Part shown: positions 1-5,057 of the stretch, piece by piece
How positions within the stretch are numbered: the stretch's first letter is position 1
Layout of the letters: every line of letters begins with the position of its first letter
Translations under genes and position numbers: made by a program
Assembly (NCBI GenBank): GCA_003643935.1
Contig: QMLJ01000121.1
Span: 1-5,057, forward strand
Length of the DNA: 5,057 bases
Direction of reading: 5' to 3'
Source of the DNA: Deltaproteobacteria bacterium
GTDB lineage: Bacteria > Desulfobacterota > Desulfomonilia > UBA1062
Notes under the pieces: model-generated
The model's database searches: none
What the model saw: the letters and a program-made list of their open reading frames with translations, nothing else
Told to the model about the DNA's origin: nothing

Positions 1-777
1 ATGGATGTTGACTTGAGCTATGGCCTTAGTGAGATCGCAATACCGGCAGGGAGCAAGCAGTCCCTGGACATGCTTTTCTACATAGGGCCAAAGGAACTTA
101 AGACGCTCAAGCTCGCCGGATACGACCTGAACAAGGCCCTTGATTTTGGATTTTTTGACTTCTTTGCAAAGCCAATGCTTATATCTTTAAACTGGATAAA
201 CTCTTACATACATAGTTACGGGTGGTCAATCATTATACTCACAGTGACAATCAAGCTCCTACTGTATCCACTTAGCCTGAAGAGCTTTAAGTCCATGAAG
301 GAACTCCAGAAGATCCAGCCACTTATGAAGGAGATTCAGGCCAAGTACAAGGACGACAAGTCAAGATTGAACCAGGAGTTAATGAAACTGTACTCAGAGC
401 ACAAGGTCAATCCCATGGGAGGATGCCTGCCCATGCTCCTGCAGATACCCATCCTGTTTGCACTTTACAGGATATTCCTTTCCGCCATTGAACTGAGGCA
501 TACCCCCTTTCACATCGTGGGCACCTGGCTGCCCGACTTATCGGCTAAGGACCCGTACTATATCACACCTATCTTAATGGGGCTGAGCTGGTTTATCCAG
601 CAGAAGATGACCCCAATGGGAGGAGATCCCGCTCAGCAAAAGATGATGCTCTTCATGCCTGTTATATTTACTATCTTCTTTTTGAATTTTCCTTCAGGAC
701 TGGTAATTTACTGGCTGGTGAGCAATGTCCTCTCGATTGCACAGCAGGCGTACATTAACCGTGTACACACTATATAG
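1..777 (+). CDS. yidC: YidC membrane protein insertase, C-terminal part (5' end outside window)
   Basis: Inserts and folds inner-membrane proteins, alone or with SecYEG. The 258 visible residues match the C-terminal half of Gram-negative YidC. Residues 1-50 are the end of the periplasmic P1 domain (YIGPKELKTL). A membrane segment (about 56-90) follows, ending in IKLLLYPLS, then a charged cytoplasmic hairpin (about 92-136), the VNPMGGCLPMLLQIPILFALY signature (136-156), DPYYITPILMG (184-194), and final membrane segments with FPSGLVIYW (230-238). Lys85 sits where E. coli has groove residue Arg366; this is a conservative change known in the family. The ATG at position 1 is almost certainly an internal Met: the usual first membrane helix and most of P1 are absent, so the gene must begin upstream. 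The protein ends soon after the last helix, without a long basic tail. The stop overlaps the jag ribosome-binding site, suggesting translational coupling. Confidence 0.97.
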   Translation: MDVDLSYGLSEIAIPAGSKQSLDMLFYIGPKELKTLKLAGYDLNKALDFGFFDFFAKPMLISLNWINSYIHSYGWSIIILTVTIKLLLYPLSLKSFKSMKELQKIQPLMKEIQAKYKDDKSRLNQELMKLYSEHKVNPMGGCLPMLLQIPILFALYRIFLSAIELRHTPFHIVGTWLPDLSAKDPYYITPILMGLSWFIQQKMTPMGGDPAQQKMMLFMPVIFTIFFLNFPSGLVIYWLVSNVLSIAQQAYINRVHTI

Positions 778-793
778 GAGGGAAAAAATCAAG

Positions 794-1534
794 ATGACGT
801 CAGATTACAAGGAATTCGAAGCAAAGTCAGTGGACGAAGCAATTGTTGCAGCCATGAGGGAATTCAGAGTACCATTTGAAGAACTTGATATCAAGGTAAT
901 CTCAGAGGGATCCAAGGGCCTGTTCGGCCTCATGGGCCAGAAGAATGCGAAGATCATGGCCAGAAGGCTTAATAGCGAGGCCGAGGATGAACTCAAGCCA
1001 CGCCAAGTCTCCGAGGTTGAACAACAGAGCCCAGACGACGAAGATGGTACAGGGTCTATGGAAACCCTGAACAAGGACAGGGAGACCATGTTAAAGGCAA
1101 ACGAGATGCTCACCAGGATACTGCGGCTGATGCACATCGACGCTGAATCCAAAATAAACACTGCCAATAATTACATCGAGATAACCGGCAAAGGCATAGG
1201 GATTATAATAGGAAAACATGGCAAGACCCTGGATGCCCTGCAATTCTTGCTAAACAGGATGGTAAACAAGGGCCTGGAGAATTCAACGCGCATAAGGATA
1301 GATGCCCAGGGTTACAGGAAAAGGCACGTTGAACACTTAAAATCGATTGCAATAAAGCTAGGGCAAAAGGTAAAGCGTACAGGACAGGCAATATCCCTCG
1401 AGAAGATGAACCCATATGACAGGCGCATAGTCCACCTGGCATTAAAGGATGACAAGAGGGTAGATACAAAAAGCGTGGGTGAAGGCCTGTATAAGAGTAT
1501 AGTAATATCTCCGAGGAAGGCGTCAAAATCCTAG
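794..1534 (+). CDS. jag: Jag/KhpB (SpoIIIJ-associated) RNA-binding protein
   Basis: A 246-residue protein with the full Jag layout. The Jag_N domain spans about residues 4-57 (EFEAKSVDEAI, then GSKGLFGLMGQKNA). An acidic linker (about 61-95) follows. The KH domain spans about 125-172 with the GxxG loop G-K-H-G at 140-143. A C-terminal R3H domain (about 175-240) has the R-x3-H signature at Arg210/His214. Jag (KhpB, EloR) proteins bind RNA, and in Gram-positives they affect cell elongation with KhpA; their role in Gram-negatives is little known. The ATG at 794 is preferred because AGGAGGG (776-782) lies 11 nt upstream and the Jag_N domain begins at once. An in-frame ATG at 725 would lie inside yidC and add unrelated residues. 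Adjacency to yidC is classic and suggests a link to membrane-protein biogenesis, but a shared mechanism is inferred. Confidence 0.95.
   Translation: MTSDYKEFEAKSVDEAIVAAMREFRVPFEELDIKVISEGSKGLFGLMGQKNAKIMARRLNSEAEDELKPRQVSEVEQQSPDDEDGTGSMETLNKDRETMLKANEMLTRILRLMHIDAESKINTANNYIEITGKGIGIIIGKHGKTLDALQFLLNRMVNKGLENSTRIRIDAQGYRKRHVEHLKSIAIKLGQKVKRTGQAISLEKMNPYDRRIVHLALKDDKRVDTKSVGEGLYKSIVISPRKASKS
1513..1520 (+). promoter_or_regulatory. Probable ribosome-binding site for mnmE, supporting an ATC start
   Basis: GAGGAAGG lies at the end of jag, 7 nt before the ATC at 1528-1530. The purine-rich match and spacing are what one expects for a start at 1528. This matters because no canonical start codon exists in the mnmE frame between the in-frame stop TAA (1492-1494) and the conserved N-terminus. 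The same element could instead act as an internal stimulator of frameshifting at the AAAA run just downstream. Confidence 0.55.
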
Positions 1535-2841
1535 AAGATACTATTTACGCTGAATCAACCCCCAAGGGATATGGGGGCATTAGCATAGTAAGGCTAAGCG
1601 GTAACAGGACTCGCGATATACTCTCCATTATTACACCCCGTTCGTCTTTTCCTGACCACAGGCAGGTACTTACCCGTATCCTTGGCAGAGATGGAGGAAT
1701 CATAGACCAGGTAACTGTCTGCCTGAACCTTGCACCATCTTCATACACGGGTGAAGACCTCGCAGAGATTGGCTGTCATGCCAACCCTCTTATCGTCTCG
1801 AGAATAATGGACAGGATAAAGGAGACCGGCCTGGCTCGTGTAGCCATGCCCGGTGAATTCACCATGAGGGCATTCCTGAACAAAAAGATGAGCCTGATCG
1901 AGGCAGAGGCTGTGGGTGCACTCATAGGTGCCAGGAGCTTCCTGGGGCTTGACATGACACTGAACACACTGAGCGGGGAGCTATCATCCGAGATAATAGA
2001 GATAAGGAACGATCTAATGGACGTCCTCACAGATATTGAGGCATCTTTTGTTACTGAGAACGAGGTAGAAGGGAAAGACATAAAACATCACCTCAAGAAG
2101 ATCATGGACAGACTAGATAAACTGGTTGCATCATCCGATGAGGGCAAAAGCATGTACGATGGTGTTGTTACCACTATTGCTGGCCTCCCCAATGCGGGAA
2201 AGTCTTCACTCTTTAATGCCATACTGGGCTATCCCAGGGCCATCGTACACGAGGTTGAAGGCACAACCAGGGATCTCATCAGCGAGCATGTCCTGATAAA
2301 GGGCATGGACTTCATCTTCTACGATACGGCCGGCATAAAGGAAGTTGCCCAAGGTCCTGAGAAGGTAGGCATAGAGAAGACAATGGAGATACTTGGCAAG
2401 GCAGACCTGGTTTTATACGTGGTGGATGCAACAAAGGGTATCTCTGATGAAGAGATGAAGTGGCTCAAGCAAGGCAAGAGGACAGTACTGGTAATAAACA
2501 AGATAGACCTCTCTGACTGTAAGGCACCGGCCCTGGAAGGTCTTAAGGTTGTAAGGGTAAGTGCAAAGTACAACAGGGGCATAGAGACACTCATCGACAT
2601 GATAACCAGTGATATACCAGACAACATGCCAAGGGTATTCATGGAGAGACATGCAAACCTCTTGAAGCGCACGATTGCATCTATACGTTCAGGTATAAAC
2701 GCCATTGATGCAGGCCTCACACTTGATGCAGTTACCATTGACATAAGGGATGCGCTTTCTTCATTGAACGAGCTTACAGGAGATGGGATAGACATTGACA
2801 TACTTGAAGACATCTTTTCCAAGTTCTGCGTGGGGAAATAA
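1528..2841 (+). CDS. mnmE: MnmE (TrmE), tRNA uridine-34 modification GTPase, probable ATC start
   Basis: A K+-activated GTPase which, with MnmG, adds the (carboxymethyl)aminomethyl group to C5 of wobble uridine in certain tRNAs. From 1528 the protein is 437 residues, normal for the family. The N-terminal folate-binding domain is complete: DTIYAESTPKGYGG (4-17), RLSG (22-25), YTGED (73-77), EIGCH (80-84) and PGEFTMRAFLN. The G domain has the P-loop GLPNAGKS (219-226) including the potassium-binding-type Asn, GTTRD (245-249), DTAG (266-269), NKID (324-327) and SAK (345-347). The helical domain ends in the catalytic C-V-G-K tail (434-437). Oddities: the first canonical in-frame start is ATG 1807, which would delete about 93 conserved residues. 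ATC 1528, behind GAGGAAGG and just before L-E-D-T-I, is the best start, overlapping jag by 7 bp. An ATG-to-ATC change or base error is equally possible. MnmG is not visible in the window. Confidence 0.93.
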   Translation: MLEDTIYAESTPKGYGGISIVRLSGNRTRDILSIITPRSSFPDHRQVLTRILGRDGGIIDQVTVCLNLAPSSYTGEDLAEIGCHANPLIVSRIMDRIKETGLARVAMPGEFTMRAFLNKKMSLIEAEAVGALIGARSFLGLDMTLNTLSGELSSEIIEIRNDLMDVLTDIEASFVTENEVEGKDIKHHLKKIMDRLDKLVASSDEGKSMYDGVVTTIAGLPNAGKSSLFNAILGYPRAIVHEVEGTTRDLISEHVLIKGMDFIFYDTAGIKEVAQGPEKVGIEKTMEILGKADLVLYVVDATKGISDEEMKWLKQGKRTVLVINKIDLSDCKAPALEGLKVVRVSAKYNRGIETLIDMITSDIPDNMPRVFMERHANLLKRTIASIRSGINAIDAGLTLDAVTIDIRDALSSLNELTGDGIDIDILEDIFSKFCVGK

Positions 2842-3413
2842 TGGAAGACAGGATAGAGGAGTGGATATCAGAGGTAAAGGCATTTAATAAGAGCCTGGGA
2901 CTACTAAGCAGACGCGCTGAAGATGACATAGAGGAACTCGTGAGAGAGACAATCTCTCTTCTAAAGGGTATACAAGAGAGCGAGATAGCAGACCTAGGTG
3001 CTGGATCAGGTCTCATGGGAATAATATTCAGCTTGTTATATCCTGCCTCCAGGGTTTACCTCATAGAAAGGGCATACAAAAAGGCCATGTTCTTAGAACA
3101 CGTGGCAGATAAACTAAGTCTACATAATGTAATCGTAGTGGGGGATGAGCCGCTAAAAGGCAGAACAAGGAGGTTTGATGCCCTGATGTCAAGGGCATTC
3201 TCACCAAAGGCAGAGCTGGAACAAGCTGTATTAAAGTATCTAGACCATAAGGGGCGTTTTTATTATGCCTCAACTGCCAGGCCACAACTGGACAATACCA
3301 TCCTAAGACCTACAGGGAGCAAGCAAGCAGACTGCAACCCGAGGATACACCTGTATACCTATGTCATGAATTCTCCAAAAGGCGGGCAGCCCCAGACTTC
3401 TCCTAGCAAGTGA
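2841..3413 (+). CDS. rsmG: RsmG (GidB) family 16S rRNA methyltransferase, divergent
   Basis: Probable SAM-dependent enzyme making m7G at position 527 of 16S rRNA (E. coli numbering). The 190-residue protein has the Rossmann SAM-binding motif DLGAGSGLMG (51-60), the acidic second-strand region LIERAYKKAMFLEHVADKL (74-92), LHNVIVV (94-100), and the RsmG hallmark FDALMSRAF (112-120), whose Arg118 aligns with the conserved Arg of the SRAF motif. It is shorter than typical members (roughly 200-240). The usual NLT motif near the N-terminus reads GLL, and the late strand that normally carries a lysine-glycine reads YYASTARP. The C-terminus (GGQPQTSPSK) is unusual; the +1 frame there encodes SPRLLLAS, which looks more like the family's last strand. 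The ATG overlaps the mnmE stop in TAATG, implying coupled translation. Family assignment is firm; full activity is less certain. Confidence 0.85.
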   Translation: MEDRIEEWISEVKAFNKSLGLLSRRAEDDIEELVRETISLLKGIQESEIADLGAGSGLMGIIFSLLYPASRVYLIERAYKKAMFLEHVADKLSLHNVIVVGDEPLKGRTRRFDALMSRAFSPKAELEQAVLKYLDHKGRFYYASTARPQLDNTILRPTGSKQADCNPRIHLYTYVMNSPKGGQPQTSPSK

Positions 3414-3441
3414 TACCTATTTACCTTCTGATATGGGTATC
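3412..3441. other. Stem-loop across the convergent rsmG/hsp20 3' ends
   Basis: GATACCTAT (3412-3420) can pair with ATGGGTATC-type sequence ending at 3441, giving a 9-bp stem with one G-U pair and a 12-nt loop. It covers both stop codons. No T-run follows on either strand, so it is not a standard intrinsic terminator. It may help end or protect both transcripts, or be chance. Confidence 0.25.
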
Positions 3442-3860
3442 TGGCGGGTGATTGAGCCCTCGGTCTTGGGTAGAACAACCTCGAGCACACCCCTTTCATA
3501 CTTGGCATCTATTTTATCCACGTCTACGATGTCTGGCAGGGAAAAAGACCTCCTGAATGTCCCGTACTGGCGCTCCATCATGTGGTAGTTTTCACATTGT
3601 TCCTCGTGCCTGAACTGCTTCTTGCCGCTGAGCGTCAACACGCCATTACTGACATCAAGTATTATATCTTCTTTCTTGACTCCAGGAAGTTCTGCCCTCA
3701 AGACAATAGATTCGTCATCCTCGAATATGTCAACGAGTGGCACCCATTGCCCGGATTGAGTTGCCAGTTCTTTGTCCCTTATGCTCTCTTCGAATGCCCT
3801 GTTCATCCTTTCCTGGAGGTACAGAAGTTCTTTCAAGGATTGTTTCTTCACAACGGTCAA
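3417..3860 (-). CDS. hsp20: Hsp20 family small heat-shock protein
   Basis: An ATP-independent holdase chaperone of the alpha-crystallin family, which forms oligomers and binds unfolding proteins in the cytoplasm. The 147-residue product has a short helical N-terminus with LYLQERMNRAFEES, then the alpha-crystallin domain (about 39-135). Landmarks are VPLVDIFEDDESIVLRAELPG, VKKEDIILDVSNGVLTLSG, ERQYGTFRRSFSLP and the signature GVLEVVLPK. The C-terminal I-P-I triplet is the IxI motif that docks into a neighbouring subunit. The start is not ATG: TTG at 3860 lies 4 nt after AGGAGG (3870-3865), and GTG at 3851 lies 13 nt after it. TTG gives 147 residues and GTG 144. The gene follows rpoH by 36 bp on the same strand, so heat-shock induction as part of an rpoH operon is likely. 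A local promoter may also exist in the gap. Confidence 0.95.
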   Translation of the reverse strand: MTVVKKQSLKELLYLQERMNRAFEESIRDKELATQSGQWVPLVDIFEDDESIVLRAELPGVKKEDIILDVSNGVLTLSGKKQFRHEEQCENYHMMERQYGTFRRSFSLPDIVDVDKIDAKYERGVLEVVLPKTEGSITRQIPISEGK

Positions 3861-3870
3861 AACTCCTCCT

Positions 3871-3892
3871 GATTATACCCTACATTATAATC
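3871..3892 (-). promoter_or_regulatory. Inverted repeat with two TATAAT hexamers upstream of hsp20
   Basis: In the rpoH-hsp20 gap, perfect 7-bp arms GATTATA and TATAATC flank 8 nt. On the minus strand this gives two TATAAT boxes (3889-3884 and 3877-3872), the second directly before the AGGAGGAG ribosome-binding site. The upstream box would start transcription near 3877, leaving a short leader. Neither has a convincing -35 element (GATGTT and ATAGGG at 17-bp spacing), and there is no sigma-32-type CCCCAT. It could be a local promoter, an operator, or a weak mRNA hairpin beside the ribosome-binding site. Confidence 0.4.
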
Positions 3893-3896
3893 TGCC

Positions 3897-4760
3897 CTAT
3901 GCCGGTAACATCAGTTCCCTGTGATCTTCCAGTGCCTTCCTGAGCTTGTTCTTCACCCCTACTTCTATCTGCCTTACCCTTTCCTTGGATATGTTGTACT
4001 CTTTACCAAGTTCTTCCAATGTAGCAGGTTCATCACTCATTAGCCTCTTTTTCGCTATGGCCTGTTCCCTCTCGCTCATCGCGCTTAGTGCGTTCTCTAT
4101 CTGCCTTTTCACCAGCTGCCCTTTCTCCATCTCTATTACCTCTTCCTCGGGGTTTGCACCGGCGTCTACCAGGAAATCCTTGAAGCTGGAATTGCTCTCA
4201 TCCCCCATACTGTTTTCCAGGGACTGGTCACGCTGCGTGAGCCTGTATGCAATCTCTTCCACCTTCCTGGGATCTTCATCCAGCTTTGCAGATATGGCAT
4301 CTATAGTGTTAACATCATGGCCTTCATCTGCCTGGTACTCTTCGTTGGAAAGGCGATTAAGGCCATAGAAAAGCTTCTTCTGCAACTTGGTCGTCCCTAT
4401 CTTGACCTGGGAATAGAACCTCATTATGTAGTCGTGGATCATGGCCTTTATCCACCAGACAGCATAGGTCATAAGGCGATACCCCTTGTATGGATCAAAT
4501 TTCTTTACAGCCACCATGAGTCCTATGGTGCCCTCCTGTATCAGGTCTTCGAGCGGAAGACCATAACCTGAATAATTCATTGCTATACGCACCACGTTGC
4601 GGAGGTTTGATGTAACAAGCTTGTGAGCAGCATCCACATCGTTGTATTTCCTAAGACGGACAGCGAGATCAAACTCCTCCTCTTTACTCAATACGGGATA
4701 ACTCTCTATCTTCTTTATAAGCTCAGCTGGAACCCTCTGTACAACAGCCGGTAGACTCAT
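3897..4760 (-). CDS. rpoH: RpoH-type (sigma-32) heat-shock RNA polymerase sigma factor
   Basis: A group 3 sigma factor directing RNA polymerase to chaperone and protease promoters. At 287 residues it matches E. coli RpoH (284). Region 2 runs about 45-120 with [17 protein letters not shown] (66-82), VKKFDP (85-90) and the -10-binding stretch [16 protein letters not shown] (99-114). The RpoH box is QKKLFYGLN (127-135), close to the E. coli QRKLFFNLR, which separates it from RpoD. Region 4 holds the helix-turn-helix [20 protein letters not shown] (247-266). There is no region 1.1. In the region 2.1 segment that controls E. coli turnover, [14 protein letters not shown] aligns with DLEAAKTLILSHLR, so Leu47/Ala50/Ile54 become Val/Ala/Val. 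ATG 4760 is chosen because AGGAGG lies 9 nt upstream (4775-4770) and the family N-terminus starts there. A GTG at 4781 would put the ribosome-binding site inside the gene. hsp20 follows in the same direction. Confidence 0.94.
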   Translation of the reverse strand: MSLPAVVQRVPAELIKKIESYPVLSKEEEFDLAVRLRKYNDVDAAHKLVTSNLRNVVRIAMNYSGYGLPLEDLIQEGTIGLMVAVKKFDPYKGYRLMTYAVWWIKAMIHDYIMRFYSQVKIGTTKLQKKLFYGLNRLSNEEYQADEGHDVNTIDAISAKLDEDPRKVEEIAYRLTQRDQSLENSMGDESNSSFKDFLVDAGANPEEEVIEMEKGQLVKRQIENALSAMSEREQAIAKKRLMSDEPATLEELGKEYNISKERVRQIEVGVKNKLRKALEDHRELMLPA

Positions 4761-4774
4761 TTTCTCCTTCCTCC

Positions 4775-4825
4775 TTAACACTAATTTTCGTTATAGTGTT
4801 TACATCGTCCTAATTCAAGTGTTAA
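4775..4825. promoter_or_regulatory. Three operator-like half-sites around the rpoH promoter (degenerate CIRCE-like palindrome)
   Basis: On the + strand, TTAACACTA (4775-4783) and TAGTGTTTA (4794-4802) are inverted around 10 nt, with 7-bp perfect core arms. A third copy, AAGTGTTAA (4817-4825), repeats the second in direct orientation 23 bp away. Together they cover the predicted -35, -10 and start of the rpoH promoter. The HrcA operator CIRCE is TTAGCACTC-N9-GAGTGCTAA; the left arm here matches it at 7 of 9 positions and the right at 6 of 9, but with a 10-nt spacer. A repressor site is likely; HrcA as the binder is only a hypothesis. Confidence 0.45.
4790..4818 (-). promoter_or_regulatory. Sigma-70-like promoter for rpoH-hsp20
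   Basis: On the minus strand, TTGAAT (4818-4813) and TATAAC (4795-4790) are separated by exactly 17 bp, which predicts a start near 4783 and a leader of about 20 nt containing AGGAGG. The -35 also reads CTTGAA, like the sigma-32 consensus, but the sigma-32 -10 (CCCCAT) is not matched, so autoregulation by RpoH is only weakly suggested. Confidence 0.6.
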
Positions 4826-4866
4826 GTGATCTTGATTCCTTCCGATAGTTTAGAGAAAATAATCCG

Positions 4867-4894
4867 TTGAAGGATTCACAATTCGTAATATAAA
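4867..4894 (+). promoter_or_regulatory. Sigma-70-like promoter for the lipoprotein gene
   Basis: TTGAAG (4867-4872) and TATAAA (4889-4894) are 16 bp apart, predicting a start near 4901 and a leader of about 29 nt with a purine-rich ribosome-binding site. It points away from the rpoH promoter; about 50 bp separate the two -35 elements. Confidence 0.5.
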
Positions 4895-4929
4895 AAAAGA
4901 GTTAGCATACTGGAGGAAGGCACCTTTCT

Positions 4930-5057
4930 ATGGTGTGTAAAAGGCATCTTGGTTACTGGTTACTCCCCTTGGTTTTAATCTTCGGTGCATGTACGAGCTA
5001 TAACACAAGGGAATTCCCACCTGTAGAAATCCCATCCGAGTTGAAACCACCGCAGGA
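4930..5057 (+). CDS. Putative lipoprotein, N-terminal part (3' end outside window)
   Basis: An open frame begins at ATG 4930 and runs off the window end (42 codons plus 2 bases). It starts with a short basic region (MVCKRH), then a hydrophobic core LGYWLLPLVLIF and the lipobox-like FGAC, placing the lipidated cysteine at residue 21. Phe at -3 is less usual than Leu, but the overall signal is clear. The mature start TSYNTREFPPVEIPSELKPPQ is proline-rich, as in a flexible tether; the PxEIPxEL pattern recalls small lipoproteins of unknown function, but I cannot name a family. GGAGGAAGG (4912-4920) lies 9 nt upstream of the ATG. The product is likely membrane-anchored on the periplasmic side. It is divergent from rpoH and has its own promoter candidate; shared control through the intergenic operator is possible but not shown. 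Confidence 0.75.
   Translation, partial: MVCKRHLGYWLLPLVLIFGACTSYNTREFPPVEIPSELKPPQ

Noticed and set aside
1..3. ATG at position 1 as the true yidC start
   Set aside because: The protein there begins within the P1 domain, so it is an internal methionine at the window edge.
725..793. Extended Jag start at ATG 725
   Set aside because: It lies inside the yidC coding end, adds residues unlike Jag, and has no ribosome-binding site; ATG 794 has AGGAGGG.
2319..2822. 167-residue open frame on the minus strand inside mnmE
   Set aside because: Serine-rich composition with no recognisable motif, wholly antisense to the conserved GTPase and helical domains; a shadow frame.
1807..2841. MnmE starting at ATG 1807 (344 residues)
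   Set aside because: It would remove most of the conserved N-terminal folate-binding domain, which is clearly encoded in the same frame from 1528 without a stop.
3946..4368. 140-residue open frame on the + strand inside rpoH
   Set aside because: Low-complexity Ser/Leu-rich translation antisense to sigma regions 3 and 4; no family features.
4761..4781. GTG 4781 as the rpoH start
   Set aside because: It would place the strong AGGAGG inside the gene and sit next to the predicted transcription start; ATG 4760 has proper spacing.
4902..4911. TTAGCA near the lipoprotein ribosome-binding site as a CIRCE arm
   Set aside because: Only six bases match and no inverted partner lies at the right distance.
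4782..4929. Small RNA or extra gene in the divergent intergenic region
   Set aside because: The region is fully used by two promoters, half-sites and leaders; no strong terminator hairpin or coding frame is seen.

Overview
The window is a chromosomal housekeeping segment from a Gram-negative bacterium, followed by a small heat-shock locus. Signs of a Gram-negative are a YidC that keeps the end of its periplasmic P1 domain, an RpoH (sigma-32) type sigma factor, and a lipoprotein signal peptide. Base composition is moderate, and arginine is mostly AGG and isoleucine often ATA. This would suit Nitrospirota, Desulfobacterota or a related deep lineage, but that placement is an inference. I see no mobile element, CRISPR array, tRNA or rRNA.

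Positions 1-3413 (+ strand) are a tightly packed operon: yidC (5' end outside the window), jag/khpB, mnmE and rsmG. This is the conserved cluster usually found near rpmH-rnpA and the replication origin. It joins membrane-protein insertion (YidC), an RNA-binding partner (Jag), wobble-uridine tRNA modification (MnmE) and 16S rRNA methylation (RsmG). Junctions are 16 bp for yidC/jag, a 7-bp overlap for jag/mnmE if the proposed start is right, and a 1-bp TAATG overlap for mnmE/rsmG. MnmE has no ATG, GTG or TTG able to start its conserved N-terminus; the best candidate is an ATC codon behind a good Shine-Dalgarno sequence.

Positions 3417-4760 (- strand) carry rpoH followed 36 bp later by an hsp20 gene, so a heat-shock sigma factor and a small heat-shock chaperone lie in one probable operon. 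It converges on rsmG with 3 bp between the stop codons.

The 169-bp divergent region 4761-4929 holds a good sigma-70-like promoter for rpoH, three copies of a 9-bp half-site around it (two forming a degenerate CIRCE-like palindrome), and a second promoter for a lipoprotein gene that starts at 4930 and leaves the window. No wholly new system is visible. The most notable points are the missing canonical mnmE start and the repeated operator-like element at the rpoH promoter.
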